64,000 nucleotides of DNA from CAYQUL01 sp964568925 (GTDB taxonomy: Bacteria > Patescibacteriota > Microgenomatia > UBA8517): positions 62,001-126,000 of the forward strand of contig CAZMSJ010000001.1 in NCBI GenBank assembly GCA_964568925.1, read 5' to 3'. A program made the translations under genes and the position numbers. The notes under the pieces were generated by a model. It had not been told where the DNA came from. It saw only the letters and a program-made list of their open reading frames with translations, and made no database searches. Below are positions 25,159 through 33,269 of this stretch, one piece after another (the stretch's first letter is position 1; each line of letters opens with the position of its first letter).

Positions 25159-26871
25159 ATGAGAAAACTACGAAACCCTTTTTTATCACTTGTCTTGATT
25201 CTCCTTCTTTCTGTTTCATTCTGGTTATCTTTCTCCATTACTTCAGCTGAGCCTGATTGTGATAGCAATAATTTGTCTGGAGGGGATATTGATGTTTGTT
25301 TGCAAAAGTTAAAGCATGACGCTGAGGCCTTGGCCCCAGCTCACGAGAACAATAAAAAAGAACTTGAGGCATTAACGAAACAAGTTGCTGACCTAAAACG
25401 AAGAATCGATGCAACACTCAAACAAATTAGAAACTTAGAGGCAAGTATTAAGTCTCGTGAGAAAGATCTTTCCTTTACTCAAAAAGTATTTGAACAGAAG
25501 GCAGCTGAGCACTACAAATTTATGCGAGCCTATGATCCACTGCTTCCGTTCCTTGTAGCTGACTCTGCTTCAGAAGTATTTCTTGAGATCTCACTCCGAC
25601 AGAGAACGGTTGAAGGAGATCGCAAAGTTATGGAAGGGTATGGGGTGGACTTGGCAAAGTTAACTGCCGACCGTGATAGTTTAGCCAAAAACAAAGACTC
25701 ACTTGCGTCACTGCAAAAGAGAGTAGATGAGCGTGCTCAGTTTTTAGGGAAGGAAGTTTCTAAAGTAGAAAGCTATTTGGCTGACCTTTCAAGCCGCCAA
25801 GAAGAGTTGTTGGCACAAAAGGCTGGTGGTTTTGCAACGTCCATTGGTGACACTCCACCAACTCTTGAACCATGTAGTGGAGCCCCTGGCACTGACAGTT
25901 TTTGTGATCCTGGTTTCCGTCCCGCCTTTGCTGGGTTTAGTTTTGGCGCACCACACAGAACCGGTATGAGTCAGTATGGTGCATATGGACGATCTAAAAG
26001 TGGACAGTCAGCTGAAACTATTCTTTCAGCCTACTTCCAAGGAGCCTCACTCAGGAAAGATTATCCAATTCCATCAACCATTGGGGTAACTGGCAAAGGA
26101 CGTGTTTCATTTGAAGAAAACTACCTATTAGGTATCTATGAAGTTCCCGAAAGTTGGGGGGAAAAAGGCGGTTTTGAGGCACTTAAAGCACAAGCCGTTG
26201 CCGCACGCAGTTATGCGTTGGCAGTTACCAATAATGGTGCAGGAACCATTTGTACGACCGAGGCGTGCCAGGTGTATAAGCCTCAGTTAAAGACGGGTAA
26301 ATGGGCAGAGGCGGTTCGCGCAACACGAGGATGGGTGTTAATTAAAGACGGTCAGCCTGCCAAAACATACTTTTCAGCTTCCACTGGTGGATACACTATT
26401 AGTCAGTGGGGGTGGACCGGTATTAAAGATGCTGCAAACGATTGGCCATCAACTGCATATGAAAAAGTATCTGGTTCTCCGTGGTTTTATAAAGGATGGT
26501 TTAAGTCTCGTTCTGGTGCAACCTGTGGACGAAGTAACCCGTGGCTCACAAGCGCTCAAATGGCAGATATCTTAAACGCATGGAAAGTCTTGTATCAAGG
26601 TGGAGGGGATACTGGTCGCATTTCACCACCAGACCCATGTTGGAATGGAAATCCATACTCGTTGTCTGAATTGTCTAACCTGGGAGGTTTTACCTCAGTC
26701 TCAAGTGTCAGTGTTGTCTATGGAAACAGTGGAAGTACCCAGTCAGTGAGCTTTGGAACAAACAAAGGAAGTGTCACAATTAGTGGAGAAGAGTTAAAGA
26801 GAGCATTCAATTTGCGAGCCCCAGGAAACATTGGTATCAAGAGCTCGCTTTTTAACATAGAGAAGCTATAA
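25159..26871 (+). CDS. Secreted SpoIID/LytB-like protein with N-terminal coiled coil
   Basis: A 570-residue exported protein. The start is placed at ATG 25159 (MRKLRNPFLSLVLILLL, a good signal peptide); the ATG at 25135 overlaps the -10-like TATAAT at 25131-25136. Residues ~50-220 form a long coiled coil of the EnvC/PcsB kind. The C-terminal half is SpoIID-like: GMSQYGAYGRSKSGQSAE, YLLGIYEVPESWG, LKAQAVAARSYAL, CQVYKP, FSASTGGYT. SpoIID enzymes are lytic transglycosylases acting on peptidoglycan denuded of stem peptides. With the coiled coil it may be a cell-division or wall-remodelling factor, or serve the neighbouring secretion locus. Confidence 0.85.
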   Translation: MRKLRNPFLSLVLILLLSVSFWLSFSITSAEPDCDSNNLSGGDIDVCLQKLKHDAEALAPAHENNKKELEALTKQVADLKRRIDATLKQIRNLEASIKSREKDLSFTQKVFEQKAAEHYKFMRAYDPLLPFLVADSASEVFLEISLRQRTVEGDRKVMEGYGVDLAKLTADRDSLAKNKDSLASLQKRVDERAQFLGKEVSKVESYLADLSSRQEELLAQKAGGFATSIGDTPPTLEPCSGAPGTDSFCDPGFRPAFAGFSFGAPHRTGMSQYGAYGRSKSGQSAETILSAYFQGASLRKDYPIPSTIGVTGKGRVSFEENYLLGIYEVPESWGEKGGFEALKAQAVAARSYALAVTNNGAGTICTTEACQVYKPQLKTGKWAEAVRATRGWVLIKDGQPAKTYFSASTGGYTISQWGWTGIKDAANDWPSTAYEKVSGSPWFYKGWFKSRSGATCGRSNPWLTSAQMADILNAWKVLYQGGGDTGRISPPDPCWNGNPYSLSELSNLGGFTSVSSVSVVYGNSGSTQSVSFGTNKGSVTISGEELKRAFNLRAPGNIGIKSSLFNIEKL

Positions 26872-26879
26872 TTGGAGCA

Positions 26880-27464
26880 ATGGCCGCAATAACAACACCA
26901 CACACTAAGAATCCACTTTCTTCGTATTGTCACTACCCACAAAACGTCAAATTCTCTGAGGCTGACAAAGAAGAGAAGATTGTTCTTCTCTTAAGAAAGC
27001 ACTTTTTAACAAACGTAAAGTGGATTGTGATGTCACTTATCTTAATCATTGCCCCTACGCTCATTGTTGCGTTTCCGGTGCTTTCCTTTCTTCCAGAACG
27101 GTTTTTAATAGTTTTAATTTTATTTTGGTACTTGGCCACCATGGCATACATATTGGAGCGGTTTATTACCTGGTTTTATAACGTATACATTATTACTGAT
27201 GAGCGAATCTTTGATGTTGATTTCAGTAACTTGGTTTATCGAGAGATAAGTGAGGCAAACATTGATCGAATTGAAGATGTGACCAGTATCATTGGGAGTG
27301 TCATTCGTACCACCTTTAACTATGGTGACTTGGTAATTCAGACTTCGGCTGAAATTCCACAGATTGATTTTGAAGCAGTTCCACGACCTGATGATGTTGC
27401 AAAGATTTTGCGAGAACTTCGTGTTGAAGAAGAACAAGAAAAAATAGAAGGGAGAGTACGCTAA
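26880..27464 (+). CDS. PH-domain (bPH2/DUF304-like) membrane protein
   Basis: A 194-residue protein with two membrane segments (KWIVMSLILIIAPTLIVAF and FLIVLILFWYLATMAYIL), followed by a small beta domain of the bacterial PH type: YNVYIITDERIFDVD, YREISEANIDRIEDV, YGDLVIQT. TATAAT occurs 7 bases before the ATG at the very end of the preceding gene, with a TGGAG that could also serve as a weak Shine-Dalgarno. It forms a tight cluster with the next two genes (TAATG overlap). Confidence 0.75.
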   Translation: MAAITTPHTKNPLSSYCHYPQNVKFSEADKEEKIVLLLRKHFLTNVKWIVMSLILIIAPTLIVAFPVLSFLPERFLIVLILFWYLATMAYILERFITWFYNVYIITDERIFDVDFSNLVYREISEANIDRIEDVTSIIGSVIRTTFNYGDLVIQTSAEIPQIDFEAVPRPDDVAKILRELRVEEEQEKIEGRVR

Positions 27465-27694
27465 TGGAATCAGTATTGGGAACTGCAATTAGTAATGATA
27501 TTTGGTTTGTCGTTAAAATCATGGTCATTATTGGCATGGTGCTCTATTCTGTCTTTGCCTTTGTTATCGTTCGACAGGTGACACACATGATTGCCACCTT
27601 AAAGGTTGGTTTTGAAACGCCTATTCGTATCTTTTCATTCCTTCACTTTTTTGCTGCCCTCGGTTTATTAATTCTTTCCTTTTTTATCCTGTAA
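27464..27694 (+). CDS. Small two-helix membrane protein (DUF5657-like)
   Basis: A 76-residue protein with two hydrophobic helices (FVVKIMVIIGMVLYSVFAFVIV and IFSFLHFFAALGLLILSFFI) separated by a short RQVTHMIATLKVGFETP loop. Its ATG overlaps the preceding stop and the next gene begins directly after its own stop, so the three genes are co-translated. The family resembles small proteins common in CPR genomes. The function is unknown. Confidence 0.65.
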   Translation: MESVLGTAISNDIWFVVKIMVIIGMVLYSVFAFVIVRQVTHMIATLKVGFETPIRIFSFLHFFAALGLLILSFFIL

Positions 27695-29623
27695 ATGACC
27701 GCAATAACGACTGCCAAGCTGATTGCTCCGAATAGTGCGCAAGCTGTTGCTCAAGTGTATGAATTTGAGCAAGACGGAGTCCATCTGTCGGTTATTGCTG
27801 CAACACACTTCTTGTCTGGAGCAGGGGAAACACGAGATAACCTTGATTCACTCTTAACACTTCGTGGCATCGCTAAAAATATCTCTACTTCATTTTTTCA
27901 AACCAAAGAGAAGGGAACCTTGTTTGCATTAAAGGCTGCAATTGAGCAGGTGGTAACTGACCACACCAATTCTCGTATCAAAACGCTTGTTGCCGCAGTT
28001 GCCATTCGTGATTCATTTATTCACTTTGCAACTACACCTGAAATGATGGTGGTACTTCTCCGAAATGGGTTGCAACACAAACTGACCAAAGGAAGCTTAA
28101 CGATTAGTTCTGGCTCAGGAAAACTTACGGAAGGTGACACGATTGCTATTTTGTCTGATGGATTAAAAGAAGCTCTGGCTGCTTCAAACTCTGTTGACCC
28201 TGAACAGCTTTCAGCTGAGCTGCATGCAAACGCAAATGAAGGTAGTGGGTATGCAGGTTTGTTTATTCGATATGGTTCATTTGTGTTGCCTGAAGTTGAA
28301 ACAATTCTGGCAGAAGAGCAGATGACCCAGGCACACGAGACTCCACTTGCTGCACGTCCTGAACTTGTTGTTCCAGATGAGACTGAAAGTCAGAGTGAAG
28401 AGGACGCACTCCATTCGCCAATGACTGCTGTTTCAGATGTAGCTACACCACCACAACCAATTGGGGGAATAACAGGATTCCCTGGTTCTGGATTTACAGT
28501 GCGCTCAAAAACATCAGAGTTTCGAGCAAATAAAAAGAATAAACGAATGACGGTTGTTGGTGGTGCACTTCTTGTTTTGCTCTTGGTGAGTATTGTGTGG
28601 GGGATAAAGCACAAGAAAGTACAAGACGTAACCGTTGCTGCAACAGAAAAATTGACAGAGATCAGTGATACGTTAGCTGACATTAAAGCCAGCGGTTTTT
28701 ATAACAAAGAACGTGCCCAAGAATTGTTTATTTCAATTGATGAAAAGATACAGTCTGTTCCGGTTACTCCACAAACTGAGAAAAACATTGCACAAATACA
28801 AGAAGAAATTGCAAAAACGCGTGAAGAAGTATTGGGCATTTATACTGAAGCTCCTGAAAGTTTCCTTGACTTAACATTACAATCAGCCTCCTTTACCGCT
28901 TCTTCTGTTTCTTTAAGTGATGAAACCCTTCGCATACTCGACTCATCGAGTAACAAAGTAATTTCAGTTCGCATTGAAGGGAAGCGTACTGAGTCAGCGG
29001 GCAACACCTCTGACTTTTCTACTGTTGATAGAATCGCAAGTTATGCTGATCGTACCTTTGTGCAGGTAGGTACAGATTTTTTTGAATTGAAGGGACAAAA
29101 TGCAAAGTTATTATCAAATCTTCCAACTAACTCCTTGTACCGTCTCTTTGCTGGTAATTTGTATGTTGTAGATCGAAGCGAAAATGCAATCTGGCGCTAC
29201 TCAGGGAATGCCGTTGGATTTTCAGATCGTGTTGCCTGGCTTGCTCCAGACACCGCAGCTGCTGTCTCGTTTGGAAGCGCACGTGATATGTCGATCGATG
29301 GGTCTATCTGGATACTGGGGGAAAACAACAAGGTTACAAAGTTAAACCAAGGAGTTCTGCAAAGTTTTAAGCTCACAGGTGTAAACCTTAATGGAGTTAC
29401 CTTAACTCATATGTTTGCTTCAGAAGATACTGCTTCGTTGTACCTACTCGACGCAGAGAAGGGGAACCTGTATGTTTTTGATAAAACAGGTGGTTACCAG
29501 TCAATGTACAAGTCAGAGGATCTTACCCAAACGGTTGGTATGGTAATCTCAGAGACCGCAAAAAAGGCATTCTTCGTTCTTCCTCAAAAAATCGTATCCC
29601 TAGGCCTCACGCACTTAAAGTAG
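27695..29623 (+). CDS. Degenerate PPM-phosphatase-like domain fused to membrane segment and beta-propeller-like domain
   Basis: A 642-residue protein. Residues 1-220 have the order of a PP2C/PPM phosphatase (LSVIAATHFLSGAGETRDN, TIAILSDGLKEAL), but the metal-binding DGxGG Asp residues are not in place, so catalysis is doubtful. A variable linker, one membrane helix (VVGGALLVLLLVSIVWGI at ~285), a coiled coil (~305-390) and a C-terminal repeated beta domain with propeller-type blades follow (YRLFAGNLYVVDRSENAIWRY in part). The layout suggests an inside-to-outside sensor or scaffold. Confidence 0.65.
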   Translation: MTAITTAKLIAPNSAQAVAQVYEFEQDGVHLSVIAATHFLSGAGETRDNLDSLLTLRGIAKNISTSFFQTKEKGTLFALKAAIEQVVTDHTNSRIKTLVAAVAIRDSFIHFATTPEMMVVLLRNGLQHKLTKGSLTISSGSGKLTEGDTIAILSDGLKEALAASNSVDPEQLSAELHANANEGSGYAGLFIRYGSFVLPEVETILAEEQMTQAHETPLAARPELVVPDETESQSEEDALHSPMTAVSDVATPPQPIGGITGFPGSGFTVRSKTSEFRANKKNKRMTVVGGALLVLLLVSIVWGIKHKKVQDVTVAATEKLTEISDTLADIKASGFYNKERAQELFISIDEKIQSVPVTPQTEKNIAQIQEEIAKTREEVLGIYTEAPESFLDLTLQSASFTASSVSLSDETLRILDSSSNKVISVRIEGKRTESAGNTSDFSTVDRIASYADRTFVQVGTDFFELKGQNAKLLSNLPTNSLYRLFAGNLYVVDRSENAIWRYSGNAVGFSDRVAWLAPDTAAAVSFGSARDMSIDGSIWILGENNKVTKLNQGVLQSFKLTGVNLNGVTLTHMFASEDTASLYLLDAEKGNLYVFDKTGGYQSMYKSEDLTQTVGMVISETAKKAFFVLPQKIVSLGLTHLK

Positions 29624-29635
29624 CTTCAAAGAATG

Positions 29636-29641
29636 TATAAT
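29636..29641 (+). promoter_or_regulatory. -10 element of smpB, close to the start codon
   Basis: TATAAT ends 8 bases before the smpB ATG. With a usual 6-8 base distance to the transcription start the mRNA would begin at or next to the ATG, so it would be leaderless. No clear -35 is visible. Confidence 0.55.
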
Positions 29642-29649
29642 ACCCGTAT

Positions 29650-30105
29650 ATGAAAATATACGAAAACAAAAAAGTACTGTTTGATTATGATGTCTTAGAA
29701 AAGCTTGAGGCTGGAATTGTCTTAAATGGAGCTGATGCGTCCGCTTTGCGCCATGGGCGGGTTGACCTTACCCATTCATATGTAAAAGTCATTAATCACG
29801 AGTTTTTCTTGGTTAACGCCCATATTGGACAAGAGGAAATGGGCTCAACACTCTCAACCAGAAGCAGAAAGCTTTTGGTACACGCCGAGGAGCTCGTTAC
29901 GTGGGAGAGCAAGGTGAAGCGTGAAACCTTGACCATTCTGCCCTTGAGCCTGTATAATACCCACAAATACTATAAGGTTGAAATTGGCCTTTGTCGCTCC
30001 AGGAAAAAGAGTGGAAAACGAGAAGTTCTTAAGAAACGAGATATTGCTCGTGACATTGCCCGTGAATTTCGAGGTGACAAAGGAAACGATGACCGCCGTG
30101 ACTAG
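29650..30105 (+). CDS. smpB: SsrA-binding protein SmpB
   Basis: Binds tmRNA and delivers it to stalled ribosomes. Its 151 residues match the family length: NKKVLFDYDVLEKLEAGIVL at the N-terminus (usually NRKAxHDYxIxExxEAGIxL), SYVKVINHEFFLVNAHI, then a basic C-terminal tail (KKSGKREVLKKRDIARDIAREFR) that folds into the mRNA channel. The tmRNA gene starts 15 bases after its stop, so the two partners are probably co-transcribed. Confidence 0.95.
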   Translation: MKIYENKKVLFDYDVLEKLEAGIVLNGADASALRHGRVDLTHSYVKVINHEFFLVNAHIGQEEMGSTLSTRSRKLLVHAEELVTWESKVKRETLTILPLSLYNTHKYYKVEIGLCRSRKKSGKREVLKKRDIARDIAREFRGDKGNDDRRD

Positions 30106-30119
30106 TGTTTTTCATGTTT

Positions 30120-30490
30120 GGGGACGTCCCGGTTTCGACGGGAAGCACGTTGACCCTAACTGCGAGCCGAGTGTGAATTATCACTTGTAAAAACTAATTC
30201 AAAAACAAACGACAACGATAACGAAGTCGTTGCGAGTTCAGGGTACGCATACGCGTTCGCCTAAGCCGCTGTCGTAAGGAGAGGAACCTCACCACTCCCT
30301 TAACGGCATATACCCGTGTGAGGTGCCACTTCCTCTGTTGGTTAACGGAGCTGTAAGTGAAAGACAAGTAACCTTACTTTTAGCGCATTTGTGTATTTAG
30401 TTCGCTTTAAGGACATCTTTTAAATACACTACGCTTGTAGATGTTTTGGCATGTACTTTTCGGACGAGGGTTCGACTCCCTCCGTCTCCA
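30120..30490 (+). ncRNA. ssrA: Transfer-messenger RNA (ssrA)
   Basis: The 5' end GGGGACGTCCCGGTTTCGACGG and 3' end GAGGGTTCGACTCCCTCCGTCTCC form the tRNA-like domain; the arms GGGGACG and CGTCTCC pair, with T-loop TTCGACT. The internal reading frame ends NDNDNEVVASSGYAYAFA with a UAA at 30262-30264; the -YAFA end is a typical hydrophobic degradation tag. The exact resume codon is not certain (around 30205). CCA is not encoded after the discriminator A. It follows smpB directly. Confidence 0.95.
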
Positions 30491-30495
30491 CAGAT

Positions 30496-30535
30496 AAAAA
30501 GGCGAGAGTTATTTAGAATGACTCTCGTCTTTTTG
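30496..30535 (+). terminator. Terminator after ssrA
   Basis: GCGAGAGT / ACTCTCGT stem, extended by a flanking A-run and T-run, ending in CTTTTTG. Confidence 0.8.
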
Positions 30536-30551
30536 TGTCATACTTTCTTAT

Positions 30552-31232
30552 ATGTGGTGGATTGATTATCTCTTTCCATTCTCCTGTGTTTCTTGTCACT
30601 CCTTTGGCTCCTATGTGTGTGATGACTGTATTAAAAAAGCTGGCTATGTACCCCTTGTTTGTGCCGTGTGCCGAAAGCCAGTTGCCAAGGGTGCAACTCA
30701 TATTCGATGCAAAAACGATTGGTCACCAGACTCCTCAATTGCTGTTTGGCAATATAAAGGGGTAATTAAAAAAGCAATTAAGGTAGTTAAGTATCATTTT
30801 GCTTATCAAATTGCATATATATTGGGAGGGAAGCTTGTGCATGAGCTTTCATTGTTTGATTTTCTTCCCAAAAAGGCTCTGGTTGTTCCAATTCCGATTG
30901 CTCGTTCTCGTTTTAATTCTCGTGGCTTCAATCAGTCAGAAGAAATCGCGGAGATCATATGTAAACGGAAGGGATGGCAAATGGAGTCTGACATTCTTCT
31001 ACGCTCAAAAAACACCTCACCACAGGTGAAACTTCGGGCTTTTTCAAGGTCGCAGAATATACGCGGTAAATTTGCGATAAATAAGGCAAAAAAGGACTTT
31101 TTTGTAAACAATAAACTTCCAATTGTCTTATTTGATGATGTCTGGAGTACTGGATCAACTCTTTTTGAAGCAACAAGAGTGTTAAAGGAATCAGGTGCTC
31201 GTGAGGTACTTTGGATAACCTGTTGTCGCTAG
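30552..31232 (+). CDS. comF: ComF-family phosphoribosyltransferase-like protein
   Basis: A 226-residue protein of the ComFC type linked to competence in other bacteria. The N-terminus has a zinc-binding cysteine set (CVSC, CDDC, CAVC) and the C-terminal half is a PRTase fold with PIARSRFNSRGFNQSE and the PRPP loop VLFDDVWSTGST. The start MWWIDYLFPFSC fits the family. It lies right after the ssrA terminator. In a CPR cell with a type IV-like apparatus it may belong to a DNA-uptake pathway (inference). Confidence 0.9.
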   Translation: MWWIDYLFPFSCVSCHSFGSYVCDDCIKKAGYVPLVCAVCRKPVAKGATHIRCKNDWSPDSSIAVWQYKGVIKKAIKVVKYHFAYQIAYILGGKLVHELSLFDFLPKKALVVPIPIARSRFNSRGFNQSEEIAEIICKRKGWQMESDILLRSKNTSPQVKLRAFSRSQNIRGKFAINKAKKDFFVNNKLPIVLFDDVWSTGSTLFEATRVLKESGAREVLWITCCR

Positions 31233-31243
31233 ACAAGCACACC

Positions 31244-31328
31244 TGGCGGAGGGTACAGGGGTCGAACCTGTTAGAGCTTGCGCTCACTAGTTTTCAAGAC
31301 TAGCGCATTACCGTCCTGCCCACCCTCC
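31244..31328 (-). tRNA. tRNA-Ser(UGA)
   Basis: Type II tRNA on the minus strand. The acceptor GGAGGGT/ACCCTCC, anticodon loop CTTGAAA (anticodon TGA), long variable arm and T-loop TTCGACC are all complete. CCA is encoded (31244-31246). It is convergent with comF. Confidence 0.93.
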
Positions 31329-31429
31329 GTGGGTTCAATTATACCTGGAAAGGTTCAATTTTACGAATTTTAGTTTGGCAATCAGGACAGAGGGTCATTT
31401 TGACTGTATAATACCGAAGAAAAGAGAGT

Positions 31430-31514
31430 GGAGGCGTAGTCCAGTGGTCCAAGACAATGGTTTGCTAAACCATGACTCGTAAGAGTCTCGCGAGTTCGAA
31501 TCTCGCCGCCTCCG
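31430..31514 (+). tRNA. tRNA-Ser(GCU)
   Basis: Acceptor GGAGGCG/CGCCTCC, anticodon loop TTGCTAA (anticodon GCT), long variable arm, T-loop TTCGAAT. No CCA is encoded; CACG follows. TATAAT at 31408-31413 may be its -10 element. Confidence 0.95.
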
Positions 31515-31563
31515 CACGAGTACTTCTTGACTTAATCTTCGGGTTTAATTAGGATTATTTTAA

Positions 31564-32307
31564 ATGGACAGAACTTATTTTGGTGGTACTTTGGGGCGGA
31601 GTCGAGGTGGTCACAATTCTTGGGAAAAAAGAATAGCAGACCCAGTTTATTATCGTAAAATTGGTTGTGTACTTCCGAATGTGTTCAGATATCCAGAACG
31701 GAATAATCCTTATTTCGCAGAATTTGTTGGCATAGTTCTTGGTGATGGAGGACTAACCAATAGCCAACTTAAAATAACACTCAATCGAGAAAAAGATTTT
31801 GAGTATGTTTATTATGTTCAATCGCTTATTCATCGATTATTTGGATATCTTCCTTCAGTTCATGAGCGAAAAGATTCATTAGCAACAGTCTTGACTGTTA
31901 GTGGAATTAATTTTGTCAACTTCTTAAAAGAGTCGGGTTTGTTTGTAGGGAATAAGGTTTGCCAGCAAGTTGGTGTTCCATCTTGGATACAAGAAGATCT
32001 TGGGTTATCACAATTTTGTATTCGAGGGCTGATGGATACCGATGGGTGTATTTTTGAGAACAGGTATATGTCTCATGGAAGATGGTATATATACAAAAAA
32101 TTAGCATTTTCGAATCGATCAACTCCTTTACTTACATTTTTTAGAAATACTCTTGTTAAAAATGGCTTGCACCCCGTTATGTACCAAAACAAGCAGGTTA
32201 GACTCTGTAGTGAGCGAGAAACGTTGATATATCTTGAAAAGATTGGAAGTTCAAACCCACGAGTAAATCAGTTCAAATCTTGCTATAATAGTGCCACAAG
32301 AGTTTAA
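31564..32307 (+). CDS. LAGLIDADG homing endonuclease-like protein, free-standing
   Basis: A 247-residue protein with two LAGLIDADG-type helices: FVGIVLGDGGL at ~54 and FCIRGLMDTDGCIF at ~153, each with the acidic residue needed for catalysis. The single-chain length fits the family. It lies between two complete serine tRNA genes and is not inside a visible intron: both tRNAs are intact and no group I core motifs flank it. It is therefore either a free-standing endonuclease or the remnant of a lost mobile intron. No clear Shine-Dalgarno is present. DNA-cleavage activity is inferred from the motifs. Confidence 0.85.
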   Translation: MDRTYFGGTLGRSRGGHNSWEKRIADPVYYRKIGCVLPNVFRYPERNNPYFAEFVGIVLGDGGLTNSQLKITLNREKDFEYVYYVQSLIHRLFGYLPSVHERKDSLATVLTVSGINFVNFLKESGLFVGNKVCQQVGVPSWIQEDLGLSQFCIRGLMDTDGCIFENRYMSHGRWYIYKKLAFSNRSTPLLTFFRNTLVKNGLHPVMYQNKQVRLCSERETLIYLEKIGSSNPRVNQFKSCYNSATRV

Positions 32308-32339
32308 TTCTTTGTGCTTGATTATACTCATTTGTTTCT

Positions 32340-32424
32340 GGAGAAGTCCCATAGTGGCCTAGTGGAGCGGTTTACTAAACCGCCGTATCGAAAGATACCG
32401 TGGGTTCGAATCCCACCTTCTCCG
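32340..32424 (+). tRNA. tRNA-Ser(ACU), unusual anticodon
   Basis: Acceptor GGAGAAG/CTTCTCC, anticodon arm GCGGT-TTACTAA-ACCGC (anticodon ACT), long variable arm, T-loop TTCGAAT: a complete, well-paired serine tRNA. A34 in a serine tRNA is rare in bacteria. The same codon pair is already read by the tRNA-Ser(GCU) 0.9 kb upstream. No CCA; CACGG follows, resembling the 3' flank of the GCU gene. Confidence 0.88.
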
Positions 32425-32478
32425 CACGGATCAACTTCATGATGTGGCCCGAACACTTCGTTTGGGATATAATAGGGA

Positions 32479-33000
32479 ATGCCCGAAGGAGAGAAGACTG
32501 AAGAGACACCACGAAAAAAGCCAATTCCAGAGGAAAAGCTTTTTAGTTGGGTTGAAAAATCCCGTCCGTTTGAAAGACGTTCCCGTGATTTTTATATTTC
32601 TTTGATGTCTGTCGCTGTTCTTTTTGGCTTATTGTTCTTTGTTATCGAAGGCCCAATGCCAGTAATCTTACTCGCAGCTCTTGTCTTTTTGTTTTATGTA
32701 TTAAGTACAACGGAGCCAGAGCAGGTTACCTATGAAGTGACAAACAAAGGTATTCGAATGGCTGGACGGCTAACTGAATGGAGTAAGATGGGTCGTTTCT
32801 GGTTTACCGATCGGTTAAGTCACCGATTATTAATCATTGAAACATCGGTCATTCCAGGAAGACTTGAACTAGTGATTAATAGTGAAATTGAAGGACAGCT
32901 TGAAAAGATTTTGTCTGACTATTTAGTTAATGAGGAAGTGCCCCCAAGTTTCTTTGACAAAGCTGCCAGTTGGGCAAGCATGCGTCTTCCTCAAAAGTAA
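32479..33000 (+). CDS. Two-helix membrane protein, unknown function
   Basis: A 173-residue protein with a charged N-terminus (PEGEKTEETPRKKPIPEEK), two close membrane segments (~40-85: LMSVAVLFGLLFFVI, VILLAALVFLFYVL), and a C-terminal ~85-residue beta-rich domain starting YEVTNKGIRMAGRLTEW. The pattern resembles small PH-like membrane proteins. TATAAT ends 5 bases before the ATG and there is no Shine-Dalgarno, fitting a leaderless mRNA. tRNA genes flank it on both sides. Confidence 0.65.
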   Translation: MPEGEKTEETPRKKPIPEEKLFSWVEKSRPFERRSRDFYISLMSVAVLFGLLFFVIEGPMPVILLAALVFLFYVLSTTEPEQVTYEVTNKGIRMAGRLTEWSKMGRFWFTDRLSHRLLIIETSVIPGRLELVINSEIEGQLEKILSDYLVNEEVPPSFFDKAASWASMRLPQK

Positions 33001-33018
33001 TTGTTGTACAACAAATTT

Positions 33019-33093
33019 GTTCTCGTAGCTCAATGGATAGAGTAGCGGCTTGCGGAGCCGTTGATCCCAGTTCGAATCTGGGCGGGAACACCA
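33019..33093 (+). tRNA. tRNA-Arg(GCG)
   Basis: Acceptor GTTCTCG/CGGGAAC, anticodon loop TTGCGGA (anticodon GCG, reading CGC/CGU), T-loop TTCGAAT. CCA is encoded (33091-33093). Most bacteria read CGN with an ACG anticodon edited to inosine by TadA; a GCG anticodon suggests that route may be absent here. Confidence 0.93.
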
Positions 33094-33100
33094 TGTGACT

Positions 33101-33184
33101 GGAGGGTTGTCCGAGCGGTTCAAGGAGCTGGTTTCGAAAACCAGTGGACGCAAGTCCTCACAGGTTCGAATCCTGTACCCTCCG
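33101..33184 (+). tRNA. tRNA-Ser(CGA)
   Basis: Acceptor GGAGGGT/ACCCTCC, anticodon loop TTCGAAA (anticodon CGA), long variable arm, T-loop TTCGAAT. No CCA (CAG follows). It starts 7 bases after the preceding tRNA-Arg. Confidence 0.93.
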
Positions 33185-33269
33185 CAGACACCTCGCCACA
33201 AATATTGACAGTTTTGTTTATAATCCTTCATTAAGAGAAGCAAATTTTTTGCTATAGTGACATTTACGT

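Noticed and set aside
31564..32307. LAGLIDADG gene as part of a tRNA intron
   Set aside because: Both flanking serine tRNAs are complete and no group I core pairing was found around it.
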